In this document: in pieces, positions 7,449 to 17,137 of the stretch
Position numbering within the stretch: the first letter of the stretch is position 1
Layout: each line of letters begins with the position of its first letter
Source of the DNA: CAZTHK01 sp964613215
GTDB taxonomy: Bacteria > Krumholzibacteriota > Krumholzibacteriia > Krumholzibacteriales > CAZTHK01
Reading direction: 5' to 3'
DNA length: 64,000 nucleotides
Assembly (NCBI GenBank): GCA_964613215.1
Contig: CAZTHK010000005.1
Location: 101,234 to 165,233 of the forward strand
The notes under the pieces: model-generated
What the model was told of the DNA's origin: nothing
Seen by the model: the letters and a program-made list of their open reading frames with translations, nothing else
Database searches by the model: none
Program-made: the position numbers and the translations under genes

Positions 7449-10400
7449 TTGTTTAAGAAGATTTTAGAAAAATTTATTGGTGGAGGCCGGAGGACCCGGC
7501 TGATGAAAACGTACTCCGCCACCATCCAGCAGATAAAGCAGCATGCCGGAGAGTACAGGGAGCTGGAGGATTCCGATTTCCCCCGGAAAACAGAGGAATT
7601 CGTGTCCAGGGTGGAGAAGGACGAATCACTGGATGATATACTTCCGGAGGCATACGGACTGGTGTATGAAACCTGCCGCAGGCTGCTGGGCCGGGAGATT
7701 GAAGTTTCCGGGAGAAAGAGCAAATGGGATATGGTCCCCTTCGATGTGCAGCTGGCCGGCGCCATAGTGCTCCATCAGGGAACTATCACTGAAATGGCTA
7801 CCGGTGAGGGTAAGACCCTGGCTGCTACCATGCCTCTGTATCTTAACGCTCTGGAGAAGAAGGGCGCACATCTGGTAACGGTTAATGATTATCTGGCCAG
7901 GAGGGATGCAGAGTGGATGGGAGAGATTTACAGGTTTCTGGGTATGTCTGTAGGTGCCCTGCAGGATGATATGTCGCTGGAGGAAAAGAAGGAGGCATAC
8001 AACTCTGATATTACCTATGGAACCAACAACGAGTTTGGATTTGACTATCTCCGGGACAATATGAAACTGGCCAGGGATCAGCAGGTCCAGCGAGGTCACA
8101 ATTATGCCATTATCGACGAGGTGGATAGTGTTCTTGTCGATGAAGCCAGGACACCACTGATTATTTCAGGCCCAGTATCCGGCTCTTCGCATACCAGAAA
8201 TTATACCGTTCTCCGAAGCAAGGTGGAGAGACTGGTAAAGAAACAGAAGAGGATGATAAACAAGCTGATGTCAGAAGTCAGCCGGGAAGTCGGTAAGGAC
8301 GAGCAGACGGAAGAGAGTGATGGGATAGGAACCAAGCTTCTTCTGGCTAACAGGGGTGATCCTAATAATAAGAAATTCATGAAGTTACGCAAGGAGCCCG
8401 GCCTGGAGAAACTGATGTTGAGGGTGGAGGCCGATTTCATGAGGGAGAAGAGGCTTCATGAGCTGGATGAAGAACTCTTCTATGTGGTGGATGAGAAGTC
8501 CAATACCATAGATATTACCGAAAAGGGGCATAATAACCTTTCCGACGAAGATCGTAAGCTATTCATACTCCCCGATATAAGTTCAAAGATCAAGGAGATC
8601 GATTCGGACGATTCACTTTCCCTCAAGGAAAAAATCAAGAAGAAAGACTCAGTTTACCGGAAATATGCAGAGAAGAGTGATGTTATACACAATTTCAATC
8701 AGCTGCTGAAGGCCTATACCCTGTTCGAGAAGGATGTGGAGTATGTGGTCCAGGATGACCGGGTTATTATTGTGGACGAATTCACCGGCAGACTGATGCC
8801 GGGGAGAAGGTTCAGTGAAGGTCTGCATCAGGCCCTGGAGGCCAAGGAGGGAGTGAAGATAGAGGGAGAAACTCAGACAGTTGCTACCGTCACACTTCAG
8901 AATTACTTCAGAATGTATGATAAACTGGCGGGTATGACCGGTACCGCTGAAACGGAAGAGGAGGAATTTCACAAGATTTACAGTCTGGACGTGGAATTGG
9001 TGCCCACCAATAAGCCGGTGAGAAGGGTAGATTATGATGACGTAATTTACCGGACCAGAAGGGAAAAATACAAGGCCATTATAGATGAAATAGAGCGGTT
9101 GCATAACAGGGGGCTGCCCATTCTGGTGGGCACGGTAACTGTGGATGTCTCGGAAACTCTCAGCAGGATGTTGAGGAGAAAGGGGATAGATCACAATGTT
9201 CTGAATGCCAAGCATCACCAGAAGGAAGCAGAGATTGTTGCCTATGCCGGAAGAAAGGGAGCGGTAACCATAGCCACCAACATGGCGGGAAGAGGTACCG
9301 ATATAAAACTTGGAGAGGGTGTGGTAGGATGTGAGAGATGCTGTATCAGATGCGAGACTCCTGACCGGTGTGATGAATGCCCCAATGATAAAAAGATGAC
9401 TGACTGTGAGGAGGATGTTCCCTGTGGTCTTCATATTATCGGAACAGAGAGGCATGAGAGCCGCAGAATAGACAATCAGTTGAGAGGAAGGGCGGGACGC
9501 CAGGGTGATCCGGGAGCTTCCCGGTTTTTCATCTCCCTGGAGGATGATCTTATGCGGCTGTTCGGATCGGACAGGATATCCAGCGTAATGGACCGGATGG
9601 GGGTTGAGGAGGGGGACGTAATAACCCATCCCTTTATCACCAAGGCCATATCAAATGCACAGAAGAAGGTCGAGACCTACAACTTCGGAATCCGAAAGAG
9701 ATTGCTGGAATACGACGATGTGATGAACAAGCAGAGGGAAGTTATTTACGGACGCAGGGATGAGATTTTGGAGAGGGATAACCTGGATGACATAATGTCC
9801 AGCATGATGGAAGAGGTGGTGGATGAGATAATGGATAAGCATCTGCCCGAGGACCTCCCTCAGGAGGAGTGGAGCCCTGAAAGTGCCGCCAGGGAGATGG
9901 AAACTCTATTTCTTGTTCCCGTCCGGGAAGATGAGATACCCGATGATGAGATAAAGGATCCGGACAGCATAAGGGATACCTTCATGAAAAAGGCGGAAGA
10001 GGCTTTACAGATGAGAAAATCTACCATTCCGCCGGATATTATGCAGCAACTGAGCAAGATGATAATGCTGCGGAGCATAGACGAGAAGTGGATGGATCAC
10101 CTGTATGAACTGGATCATTTGAAGGAGGGGATACATCTGAGGTCCTACGCTCAGAAGGATCCCCTGGTGGAATACAAGCAGGAAGCTTTCCAGATGTTCA
10201 CCGAGATGCTGGAGGAGATTGAGAGGAATATTGTATGGGGTCTCTTCCATACCAGCCTGGATATTGAAGGTGAAAGCATACCGGAGGGAGGGGTAGAGGA
10301 CAGCAAAGCTGTTCACAGCGCCGCCAGTGCCTATGGGGGAGCCATCCCAGCTGCCAGCAATAATGGTGTGGTTTCCCGGGGAGGTGCTCCGGCTCAGGCA

Positions 10401-10523
10401 GGGGAGGCCAGTGGCGGAAAGGGCAAACAGGTGGTAAGGAAGGATAAGAAGGTGGGAAGAAATGATCCCTGCCCCTGCGGTAGCGGAAAGAAATACAAGA
10501 AATGTTGTGGAAGGTTGAAATAG
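7449..10523 (+). CDS. secA: Preprotein translocase ATPase SecA
   Basis: ATP-driven motor that pushes unfolded preproteins through SecYEG at the inner membrane. Walker A is MATGEGKT (GEGKT at 119-123), Walker B region is AIIDEVDSVLVDEARTPLII, and the helicase core ends with TERHESRRIDNQLRGRAGRQ. The C-terminus is a SEC-C zinc motif (RNDPCPCGSGKKYKKCC). At 1024 aa it is longer than E. coli SecA (901), partly because of an insert of about 110 residues after the first nucleotide-binding region and a cysteine-rich insert at residues 628-659. The start is TTG7449, fixed by GGAGG 7 nt upstream. It is followed by smg and topA. Confidence 0.97.
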   Translation: MFKKILEKFIGGGRRTRLMKTYSATIQQIKQHAGEYRELEDSDFPRKTEEFVSRVEKDESLDDILPEAYGLVYETCRRLLGREIEVSGRKSKWDMVPFDVQLAGAIVLHQGTITEMATGEGKTLAATMPLYLNALEKKGAHLVTVNDYLARRDAEWMGEIYRFLGMSVGALQDDMSLEEKKEAYNSDITYGTNNEFGFDYLRDNMKLARDQQVQRGHNYAIIDEVDSVLVDEARTPLIISGPVSGSSHTRNYTVLRSKVERLVKKQKRMINKLMSEVSREVGKDEQTEESDGIGTKLLLANRGDPNNKKFMKLRKEPGLEKLMLRVEADFMREKRLHELDEELFYVVDEKSNTIDITEKGHNNLSDEDRKLFILPDISSKIKEIDSDDSLSLKEKIKKKDSVYRKYAEKSDVIHNFNQLLKAYTLFEKDVEYVVQDDRVIIVDEFTGRLMPGRRFSEGLHQALEAKEGVKIEGETQTVATVTLQNYFRMYDKLAGMTGTAETEEEEFHKIYSLDVELVPTNKPVRRVDYDDVIYRTRREKYKAIIDEIERLHNRGLPILVGTVTVDVSETLSRMLRRKGIDHNVLNAKHHQKEAEIVAYAGRKGAVTIATNMAGRGTDIKLGEGVVGCERCCIRCETPDRCDECPNDKKMTDCEEDVPCGLHIIGTERHESRRIDNQLRGRAGRQGDPGASRFFISLEDDLMRLFGSDRISSVMDRMGVEEGDVITHPFITKAISNAQKKVETYNFGIRKRLLEYDDVMNKQREVIYGRRDEILERDNLDDIMSSMMEEVVDEIMDKHLPEDLPQEEWSPESAAREMETLFLVPVREDEIPDDEIKDPDSIRDTFMKKAEEALQMRKSTIPPDIMQQLSKMIMLRSIDEKWMDHLYELDHLKEGIHLRSYAQKDPLVEYKQEAFQMFTEMLEEIERNIVWGLFHTSLDIEGESIPEGGVEDSKAVHSAASAYGGAIPAASNNGVVSRGGAPAQAGEASGGKGKQVVRKDKKVGRNDPCPCGSGKKYKKCCGRLK

Positions 10524-10527
10524 AGAC

Positions 10528-10546
10528 TGATAATTATATATTATCA
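10528..10546. repeat. Perfect AT-rich inverted repeat between secA and smg
   Basis: TGATAAT and ATTATCA flank a 5-nt centre (TATAT). The stem would be weak and no U-run follows, so it is not a convincing terminator. It could be an operator or chance AT-rich symmetry. Confidence 0.4.
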
Positions 10547-10590
10547 CCTTCATGGAATAGCAAAGAGCTTTTACAGCGGAGAGGGGCAGG

Positions 10591-11031
10591 ATGAAAGAAA
10601 GAATCAAGGAAATAATGGAATATCTGATAGATCCGGATTCCAATGAATTGAGGGACCCCTCTGTATTAAGGGTGGAGCTGGAAAGGATGGGGTATTCAAG
10701 GGCGGAGATAACCAGGGCTTTCAGTATGCTCAGGGATGAAGAAGGATATGCTGACACAAACCTCAATAGTACGGGAAGAGTTAACAACAGAGTTTTCTGC
10801 GAGGTGGAAAAAGCAATTCTCTCGGTAGCTGCACAGGGCTACCTGATAAAGCTTTACAGGCTTGGATGGCTGTCCGAGGCTCAGCTGGCGGTTATTCTGG
10901 AGGGTGCCCTGATGGAATACACCACTCCGGTTTCATTGGAGGATATCAAAAGTCTGGCGGTTAAATATACACCTGACCTGCCTGAATCCACGGATGACGA
11001 AAATTCTTCACAACGGAGTACAACTCACTAG
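10591..11031 (+). CDS. smg: Smg/DUF494 family protein
   Basis: 146-aa protein matching the Smg (DUF494) family in length, in the N-terminal MKERIKEIMEYLID and in the C-terminal pattern EVEKAILSVAAQGYLIKLYR, LGWLSEAQLAVILEGAL. Molecular function is not established for the family. It is typically encoded just upstream of topA, as here (14-nt gap). The ribosome binding site GAGAGGGG is close to ATG10591. The family assignment rests on pattern and context; I see no catalytic residues. Confidence 0.8.
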   Translation: MKERIKEIMEYLIDPDSNELRDPSVLRVELERMGYSRAEITRAFSMLRDEEGYADTNLNSTGRVNNRVFCEVEKAILSVAAQGYLIKLYRLGWLSEAQLAVILEGALMEYTTPVSLEDIKSLAVKYTPDLPESTDDENSSQRSTTH

Positions 11032-11044
11032 ATAGGAGTAATCG

Positions 11045-13237
11045 ATGGGCCGTGTACTTGTAGTGGTCGAATCCCCTGCCAAAGCCAGGACCATAAAGAA
11101 GTATCTGGGTAAGGACTACCGGGTGGAGGCATCGGTGGGGCATGTAAGGGACCTGCCCAAGAAGGAGCTGGGTATTGACATAGAGAATAATTTCCAGCCC
11201 AGGTATGTAAGGGTAAGAGGAAAGGGAAAGGTAATCAAACAGCTCCGCAAGGCGATGGAAAAGTCAGACCGGATTCTTCTGGCTACCGATATGGACCGGG
11301 AGGGAGAGGCGATAGCCTGGCATCTCAAGGATATTCTATCCGGGGACAGCCGGGAGATTAAGAGGATCATATTCAACGAGATAACCGAAACCGCCCTGAA
11401 GGATGCAGTGGCAAATCCCCTTGACATCGACGATGCAAAGGTTAACGCTCAGCAGGCCAGAAGGATTCTGGACCGGCTGGTGGGATATCTGGTAAGCCCC
11501 ATCCTGTGGAGGATATTCTTCAAGGGACTGAGTGCGGGGAGGGTTCAGAGTGTGGGTTTGAGATTGCTGGTAGAACGGGAGAAGGAAATACGCGAGTTTG
11601 TGCCTGAAGAATACTGGACCATCCAGGGTAAACTTGCCTCTCCCGGGGAGGAAGAATTCGAGACCAGATTGTTCAAGGTGGATGGCAAGAAACCCTCCAT
11701 AGATAATGAGGAGCTGTGCGATCAGATACTGAAGGATATAAAGTCGGAACAGCTGAAGGTAAAATCAGTGCGACAGGCGGAGAAGAAGAGGAACCCATAT
11801 CCTCCTTACATAACCAGTACCCTGCAAAGGGATGCAGCGGCAAGACTGGGGTTCAGTGCCAAGAAAACAATGGTTGTGGCGCAACAACTCTATGAAGGCG
11901 TTGAGATGGGAAAGGAGGGTTCAGCAGGGCTGATTAGTTATATGAGAACAGACTCCACCAGGGTGAGCGGTGAGGCATACCGGGATGGAGTATCCTGTAT
12001 CAAGAAGGTGTTCGGAAATGAATATGTACACAGCGGCAAGAGGTCATTCCGAAAGAAGAAGGGAACTCAGGACGCTCATGAATGTATCAGGCCTACTGAT
12101 TCATTCAGGACTCCCGAACAGGCGAAACCCTTTCTGAACAAGGGGCAGTACGCTCTCTATAACTTGATCTGGCAGCGTTTTCTGGCCTCGCTGGCATCAC
12201 CGGCTGTTTACCAGACCAGAAGAGCAGATATCAGCGCGGGGAGCAGGTATCTTCTGAGATCATCGGGAAGAAGGCTGAAATTCAAGGGGTTCCTGGCTAT
12301 AATGCCCGACAGGAAGAGGGAGGAAGAAAGCTGGATTCCGGATATAAAGGAAGGCGACAGGCTCTCTATAATCAAGCTGGATAAGAACCAGCACTTTACC
12401 GAACCACCACCCCGCTACACCGAGGGTTCTCTGGTAAAGGAACTGGAAGACAAGGGTATCGGCAGGCCCAGTACATACGCCAGTATTATTTCAATAATAC
12501 AGTATAGAAAATACGCTACCAAGAGGAAGGCCACCCTATATCCCACCAGGCTGGGTGAGGATGTCTGGAATATCCTATCCCGCCTGTTCAGTGATATCTT
12601 TGCCATAGACTTCACAGCCAGAATGGAATCAGAACTGGACAAGGTGGAGGAGCGCGAGAAGGAGTGGCAGGAGGTAGTGAAGTATTTCTACCAGCCGCTG
12701 ACCAGTGATATAGAAAAGGCCAATCACAGGAAAGATCAGATGAAGGAACTGGTTCAGGAGGAGACTGATGAGGTGTGTGAAAAATGTGGAAGAAAGATGG
12801 TGATTAAATGGAGTAGAAACGGCCGTTTTCTTGCCTGTACCGGCTGGCCGGAATGCAAGTTTTCCAGGTCAATTAATGAAAAGGAGATAGATAAGAAATG
12901 CCCCCGATGCGGAGGTCAGCTGGTATTCAAGGATGGACGGTTTGGCAGGTTTGTAGCTTGCAAGAATTATCCCGAATGCAGATATACGGAACCGGTCAAG
13001 ATTGGTTTGAAATGTCCGGTCAAGGGTTGCGGGGGAGATATCATAGAGAGAAAATCACGCCGCGGAAAGATTTTTTACGGGTGCAGTAATTATCCCAAAT
13101 GTAAATATGCCAACTGGGATAGACCAACAGACAGAATCTGTCCCAATTGTGGCAATGACTACCTGGTGGAAAAACATTCCTCCAGGAAGGGGGATTACCT
13201 GAAGTGCAATTCATGCAAGGCTGAAATACAGGAATGA
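11045..13237 (+). CDS. topA: DNA topoisomerase I
   Basis: Type IA topoisomerase that relaxes negative supercoils through a 5'-phosphotyrosyl intermediate. The TOPRIM domain is at the N-terminus (VVVESPAKARTIKKYLG; acidic DMDREGEAIAWHL). The catalytic Tyr299 lies in LISYMRTDSTR. The C-terminus carries four four-cysteine zinc-ribbon units from about residue 578 onward (CEKCGRK...CTGWPEC, CPRCGGQ...CKNYPEC, CPVKGCGG...CSNYPKC, CPNCGND...CNSC). 730 aa, normal for the family. It lies between smg and xerC, an order resembling the topA-codV-clpQY region of Firmicutes, though trmFO is absent. Confidence 0.97.
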   Translation: MGRVLVVVESPAKARTIKKYLGKDYRVEASVGHVRDLPKKELGIDIENNFQPRYVRVRGKGKVIKQLRKAMEKSDRILLATDMDREGEAIAWHLKDILSGDSREIKRIIFNEITETALKDAVANPLDIDDAKVNAQQARRILDRLVGYLVSPILWRIFFKGLSAGRVQSVGLRLLVEREKEIREFVPEEYWTIQGKLASPGEEEFETRLFKVDGKKPSIDNEELCDQILKDIKSEQLKVKSVRQAEKKRNPYPPYITSTLQRDAAARLGFSAKKTMVVAQQLYEGVEMGKEGSAGLISYMRTDSTRVSGEAYRDGVSCIKKVFGNEYVHSGKRSFRKKKGTQDAHECIRPTDSFRTPEQAKPFLNKGQYALYNLIWQRFLASLASPAVYQTRRADISAGSRYLLRSSGRRLKFKGFLAIMPDRKREEESWIPDIKEGDRLSIIKLDKNQHFTEPPPRYTEGSLVKELEDKGIGRPSTYASIISIIQYRKYATKRKATLYPTRLGEDVWNILSRLFSDIFAIDFTARMESELDKVEEREKEWQEVVKYFYQPLTSDIEKANHRKDQMKELVQEETDEVCEKCGRKMVIKWSRNGRFLACTGWPECKFSRSINEKEIDKKCPRCGGQLVFKDGRFGRFVACKNYPECRYTEPVKIGLKCPVKGCGGDIIERKSRRGKIFYGCSNYPKCKYANWDRPTDRICPNCGNDYLVEKHSSRKGDYLKCNSCKAEIQE

Positions 13238-13285
13238 TACAACGGTAGCAATGGGGGCAGTTAACAGGGAAGAGCTGATAATATC

Positions 13286-14218
13286 ATGATGGGTGTACTC
13301 AAGAAATATATCGTATATATAAATATGGAAAAAAGAGTATCTGAATCTACTTCAACTGCATACCAGGGTGACTTGATGCAATTTATCAGGTTTGTCCGGA
13401 GGGAGATGGGTAAGAACACAGGAGCAGCTGATGTGGATTCCTTAGTTATCAGGTCATTTCTGGGTGAATTAAGAAGAGAAGGTTATTCATCCAGAAGTAT
13501 TGCCAGGAAGGTGGCAGCACTCAAAAGCTTTTTCTCTTTCTGCTCTGAGAATGATGTTGTCCCCCGCGATCCCACCGTAGGTGTTTCAACTCCCAGAACC
13601 GAAGGTAAGCTTCCCGTTTATGCCGGAGAGAAGGAAATAGAGAGGATGCTCGAACTGCCGCCCTCCGACAGGAGCAGGGGGTTGAGAGACCGGCTGATAC
13701 TGGAACTGCTTTATCAGACCGGGATGAGGTTGTCGGAGTTGGTGAAGGCGAATATAGGAAGTGTCAATATGGAGGGAGGATCCATAAGGGTTCTGGGCAA
13801 GAGAAACAAAGAGAGAGTATTACCGCTGGGTAGAAGTGCCGTAGTTCGTCTGGGTGATTATCTCAAAGACCGTTATTCCCTCCGGGAATGTTCAATGGAG
13901 GGCAGAAGGGAATTCATATCTATGATGGGGGAGAGGTTGAATGATCCCCTCATTGCCGGGAGGGGCGGCAACAGGATAAGCAGAAGAACAGTACAGAGGG
14001 TAGTGAAGAAATACTTCAGCAAGGTAGCCTCCCTCTCCAAGATGAGTCCTCATGTGCTGAGGCACAGTTTCGCAACTCATATGCTGGAGGCCGGGGCCGA
14101 TCTAAGGGCTGTGCAGGAACTGCTGGGTCATGCCAATCTTTCTACCACCCAGATTTACACCCATGTTACCGCAGATCATCTTAAGAAGGCGTACCATCAG
14201 GCTCATCCCAGGGCATGA
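13286..14218 (+). CDS. xerC: Tyrosine recombinase XerC
   Basis: Site-specific recombinase that, with XerD, resolves chromosome dimers at dif. The N-terminal SAM-like DNA-binding domain spans about residues 5-95. The catalytic domain carries Arg148 (TGMRLSELV), His256 and Arg259 (HVLRHSFATH), His282 (LLGHANLSTTQ) and nucleophile Tyr291. 310 aa. ATG13286 is followed at once by a second ATG; the ribosome binding site is weak, so the exact start is uncertain by one codon. The assignment as XerC rather than XerD comes from its position before hslV-hslU, as in many bacteria; the second recombinase at 28076 is taken as XerD. Confidence 0.9.
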   Translation: MMGVLKKYIVYINMEKRVSESTSTAYQGDLMQFIRFVRREMGKNTGAADVDSLVIRSFLGELRREGYSSRSIARKVAALKSFFSFCSENDVVPRDPTVGVSTPRTEGKLPVYAGEKEIERMLELPPSDRSRGLRDRLILELLYQTGMRLSELVKANIGSVNMEGGSIRVLGKRNKERVLPLGRSAVVRLGDYLKDRYSLRECSMEGRREFISMMGERLNDPLIAGRGGNRISRRTVQRVVKKYFSKVASLSKMSPHVLRHSFATHMLEAGADLRAVQELLGHANLSTTQIYTHVTADHLKKAYHQAHPRA

Positions 14219-14252
14219 GGGGAAAAGCTATAAAGGCAAAAGGAGTATGAAT

Positions 14253-14780
14253 ATGTTTAAGGGAACCACTATCATAGGAGTAAGAAGAGGAGAGGGAGTT
14301 GCCCTGGGTGGCGATGGACAGGTCTCATTCGGTGAAAGTATAGTCAAACACGGAGCCAAGAAGATAAGGCTTCTGGAGGAGAGGAGGGCGATGGTCGGTT
14401 TTGCCGGCAGCACCGCCGATGCCATAACCCTTTTTACCAAGTTCGAAGGGAAGCTGGAACAGTATACCGGCAACCTCAGGAAGGCGGCGGTTGAACTGGC
14501 CAAGGAATGGAGAACCGACAAGGTATTGAGGCACCTGGAAGCATTGCTGGTGGTTATGGATACGGAGCATTCCCTGCTTATTTCGGGGAAGGGAGATGTA
14601 CTGGAACCAGATGACGGTATTCTGGCAATCGGGTCGGGTGGATCGTACGCCCTTGCGGCAGCCAGAGCAATGATTGCCAATACTGATCTGGAGGCCGGGG
14701 AAATAGTATCCAAATCACTTGAAATAGCATCACAAATTTGTGTTTATACTAATGATAATATAACCGTTGAAACTTTGTGA
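14253..14780 (+). CDS. hslV: HslV (ClpQ) protease subunit
   Basis: Proteasome-like threonine protease of the HslUV complex in the cytoplasm. The mature N-terminus is TTIIGVRRGEGVALGGDGQV; the nucleophile is the Thr following Met-Phe-Lys-Gly, so a short propeptide is removed, rather than only Met as in E. coli. Other family landmarks are GAKKIRLL and IGSGGSYALAAARAM. The precursor has 175 aa. ATG14253 is chosen because AGGAG (14241-14245) is 7 nt away; ATG14247 would be 1 nt away, and an upstream extension into xerC is not homologous. hslU follows 11 nt later. Confidence 0.95.
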   Translation: MFKGTTIIGVRRGEGVALGGDGQVSFGESIVKHGAKKIRLLEERRAMVGFAGSTADAITLFTKFEGKLEQYTGNLRKAAVELAKEWRTDKVLRHLEALLVVMDTEHSLLISGKGDVLEPDDGILAIGSGGSYALAAARAMIANTDLEAGEIVSKSLEIASQICVYTNDNITVETL

Positions 14781-14791
14781 GGTGGCCCGGA

Positions 14792-16138
14792 ATGGATGAA
14801 TTTACACCCAGACAGATAGTAAAGGAATTGAACAAGTTTATTATTGGGCAGGATAAGGCTAAACGGTCGGTTGCCATAGCTCTTAGAAACAGGTGGAGAC
14901 GGAGGAGGGTAGAGAAGGATATCAGGGAGGAGATCATGCCCAATAATATTATCATGATCGGGCCTACCGGAGTGGGAAAGACAGAGATTGCCAGAAGACT
15001 GGCCAATCTGGCTCAGGCACCCTTCAGCAAGGTGGAAGCGACCAAGTTTACCGAGGTTGGCTATGTTGGCAGGGATGTAGAATCTATGGTGAGAGACCTG
15101 TTGGATATAGCAATAAATATGGAGAAACAAAAAGCCTATAAAATGGTGGAGGAGAGGGCCAGGGAGAGAGCTACCGACAGGCTGCTGGATCTGCTGGTTC
15201 CGGCTTCCCGGAGTTCTGCCAGCGCAGAGGATGAAGAACTGGAGGAGAGAAGAAGCAGAACCAAAGAAAAACTCAGGGATAAGCTGGAGAGGGGAGAGCT
15301 TGATGCCAGGGAGATTAACATAGAAGTAGAGGACCGCTCCCGTCCCTTTATAGAGATATTCTCCAACACCGGTCTGGATGATATGGGGGTGAAATTCCCT
15401 GAAGGCCTGGAGAATATGATGCCCAGAAAAAAGAAGGGGAGGAGGGTAACGGTCGGAGAGGCACGGGAAATACTCATTCAGGAGGAGAAGGAAAAGCTGA
15501 TCGATGACGACAAGATAATATCCAGAGCCAGGGAGACCACTGAGGAATCGGGAATAATATTCATCGATGAGATAGATAAGATAACCGGTGGTGACAAATC
15601 ACACGGACCCGATGTTTCCAGGGAGGGGGTTCAGAGGGATATCCTGCCCATAGTGGAAGGAAGCAGTGTCAATACCAAACACGGGGTAATCAAGACAGAT
15701 CATATCCTGTTTATAGCGGCGGGGGCATTCCACACCTCCAAACCCTCCGACCTGGTTCCTGAACTTCAGGGACGGTTCCCCATCCGGGTGGAACTGGATG
15801 CTCTTACTTCCCGGGATTTCGAGAGGATTCTGCTGGAGCCTGCGAATTCACTGATCAAACAGTATCAGGCTCTTATGGAGGCGGAGGGATGTCTGCTCGA
15901 ATTCACCAAGGGAGCAATAAGACAGATTGCCCGGACCGCCACTCTGGTAAACCAGAAGATGGAGAATATCGGTGCCAGGAGACTGCACACCATTATGACC
16001 ACGCTTCTGGATGAGATAATGTTCGAATTGCCCTCCTCCGACGAAGAGGTAAAAAATATAACCATCGACCGAAAGAAGGTTAACAGTACTCTTGAAGAGA
16101 TTGTCAGTGATGAAGACCTGGCGAGATACATTCTTTAG
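14792..16138 (+). CDS. hslU: HslU (ClpY) ATPase subunit
   Basis: AAA+ unfoldase that feeds substrates to HslV. The start region EFTPRQIVKELNKFIIGQ and ALRNRWRRRR are family signatures. Walker A is GPTGVGKTE, Walker B is GIIFIDEIDKI, and the variable I domain lies at about 110-230. The C-terminus ends EDLARYIL, the conserved tail that inserts into HslV. 448 aa, normal. ATG14792 has GAGGTGG 6 nt upstream; the longer GTG14777 reading overlaps the hslV stop and is not needed. Confidence 0.97.
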   Translation: MDEFTPRQIVKELNKFIIGQDKAKRSVAIALRNRWRRRRVEKDIREEIMPNNIIMIGPTGVGKTEIARRLANLAQAPFSKVEATKFTEVGYVGRDVESMVRDLLDIAINMEKQKAYKMVEERARERATDRLLDLLVPASRSSASAEDEELEERRSRTKEKLRDKLERGELDAREINIEVEDRSRPFIEIFSNTGLDDMGVKFPEGLENMMPRKKKGRRVTVGEAREILIQEEKEKLIDDDKIISRARETTEESGIIFIDEIDKITGGDKSHGPDVSREGVQRDILPIVEGSSVNTKHGVIKTDHILFIAAGAFHTSKPSDLVPELQGRFPIRVELDALTSRDFERILLEPANSLIKQYQALMEAEGCLLEFTKGAIRQIARTATLVNQKMENIGARRLHTIMTTLLDEIMFELPSSDEEVKNITIDRKKVNSTLEEIVSDEDLARYIL

Positions 16139-16158
16139 TAAACCCGAAGGGAGCAGAG

Positions 16159-17079
16159 ATGGAGCTGAGCAGGAAAGATTTTCTGTCCATACGTGATTTC
16201 AGCAGGAGTGAGCTGGATAAGATACTGGCGGTCTGCAGTGAGCAGAAACCGAAGGTAAAGAAATTCGAACTGGAACATACTCATCCGGGCAGGGTGCTGG
16301 GCTGTATCTTCCATAAACCCAGCCTGAGAACCAGGATCAGTTTTGAGGTAGCGGTGAGGCAACTGGGCGGTTCCAGCCTTTTTATCACCGACAGGGAGAT
16401 CGGGATAGGGAACAGAGAGGATCCCAGGGATGTGGCCAATGTTTTATCCCGTTATCTGGACGCCATAATGATAAGGACATTCGATCAGTCCATGGTGGAT
16501 GATCTGGCTAAATATGCCGAAATACCGGTAATTAACGGCCTTACTGATCTTCTTCATCCCTGCCAGGTCATGGGCGACATTTTTACCATAATTGAAAAAC
16601 TGGGTGATGTGGATGGAAAGAAAATCGTCTTTATTGGCGATGGTAACAACGTTTCCCGCAGCTGGCTGAATGCTGCAGCAAAGTTCTCCTTCCAGCTGAT
16701 CTTATGTGCGCCGGAGGGATATGAAATATCTCAGTCATTTCTGGATGAGGTAAGAGAAACCGGGGATCCTGATTATAAGCATATAGTAGATCCCCGTGAA
16801 GCTGTACCGGAAGCGGATGTGATTTATACTGATGTATGGGCAAGTATGGGACAGGAGGATGAAGCGTCGGAGAGAAGGCAGCAGTTCCAGAGTTATCAGG
16901 TCAACCGGGAGCTGATGGAACTGGCGGGGGAGGAGTGTATCTTTATGCACTGCCTTCCGGCACACCGGGGGGATGAAGTCACCGATGAGGTAATAGACAG
17001 TTCCAATTCGGTGGTATACCAGGAGGCGGAAAACAGGATGCATTTACAGCGTGCCATATTAAGCATGCTTATGAAATAA
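16159..17079 (+). CDS. argF: Ornithine carbamoyltransferase
   Basis: Makes citrulline from ornithine and carbamoyl phosphate in arginine synthesis. The carbamoyl-phosphate loop reads KPSLRTRISFE (Leu where Thr is most common), followed by HPCQ, DVWASMGQE and the ornithine-binding signature FMHCLPAHRGDEVTDEV. 306 aa, normal for the family. The FMHCLPAHRG block separates it from aspartate and acetylornithine carbamoyltransferases. It starts 20 nt after hslU and is the only arginine gene in the window, so its operon placement looks opportunistic. Confidence 0.93.
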   Translation: MELSRKDFLSIRDFSRSELDKILAVCSEQKPKVKKFELEHTHPGRVLGCIFHKPSLRTRISFEVAVRQLGGSSLFITDREIGIGNREDPRDVANVLSRYLDAIMIRTFDQSMVDDLAKYAEIPVINGLTDLLHPCQVMGDIFTIIEKLGDVDGKKIVFIGDGNNVSRSWLNAAAKFSFQLILCAPEGYEISQSFLDEVRETGDPDYKHIVDPREAVPEADVIYTDVWASMGQEDEASERRQQFQSYQVNRELMELAGEECIFMHCLPAHRGDEVTDEVIDSSNSVVYQEAENRMHLQRAILSMLMK

Positions 17080-17137
17080 ATTATTCGGCCGGCGGGGACA
17101 AACCGGAAACAGGAATATTTTCAGGAAGAACAGTTAT

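Noticed and set aside
8649..9629. 326-codon open frame on the minus strand opposite secA
   Set aside because: It shadows a well conserved gene, has no recognisable domain, and lacks a ribosome binding site.
10528..10546. AT-rich dyad between secA and smg as a dif or terminator site
   Set aside because: It lacks the GCGCATAA and TTATGTTAAAT arms of dif-like sites, has a 5-nt centre, and has no U-run.
14130..14252. Longer reading of hslV overlapping xerC
   Set aside because: The extension reads xerC in another frame; the ribosome binding site and the conserved threonine start support ATG14253.
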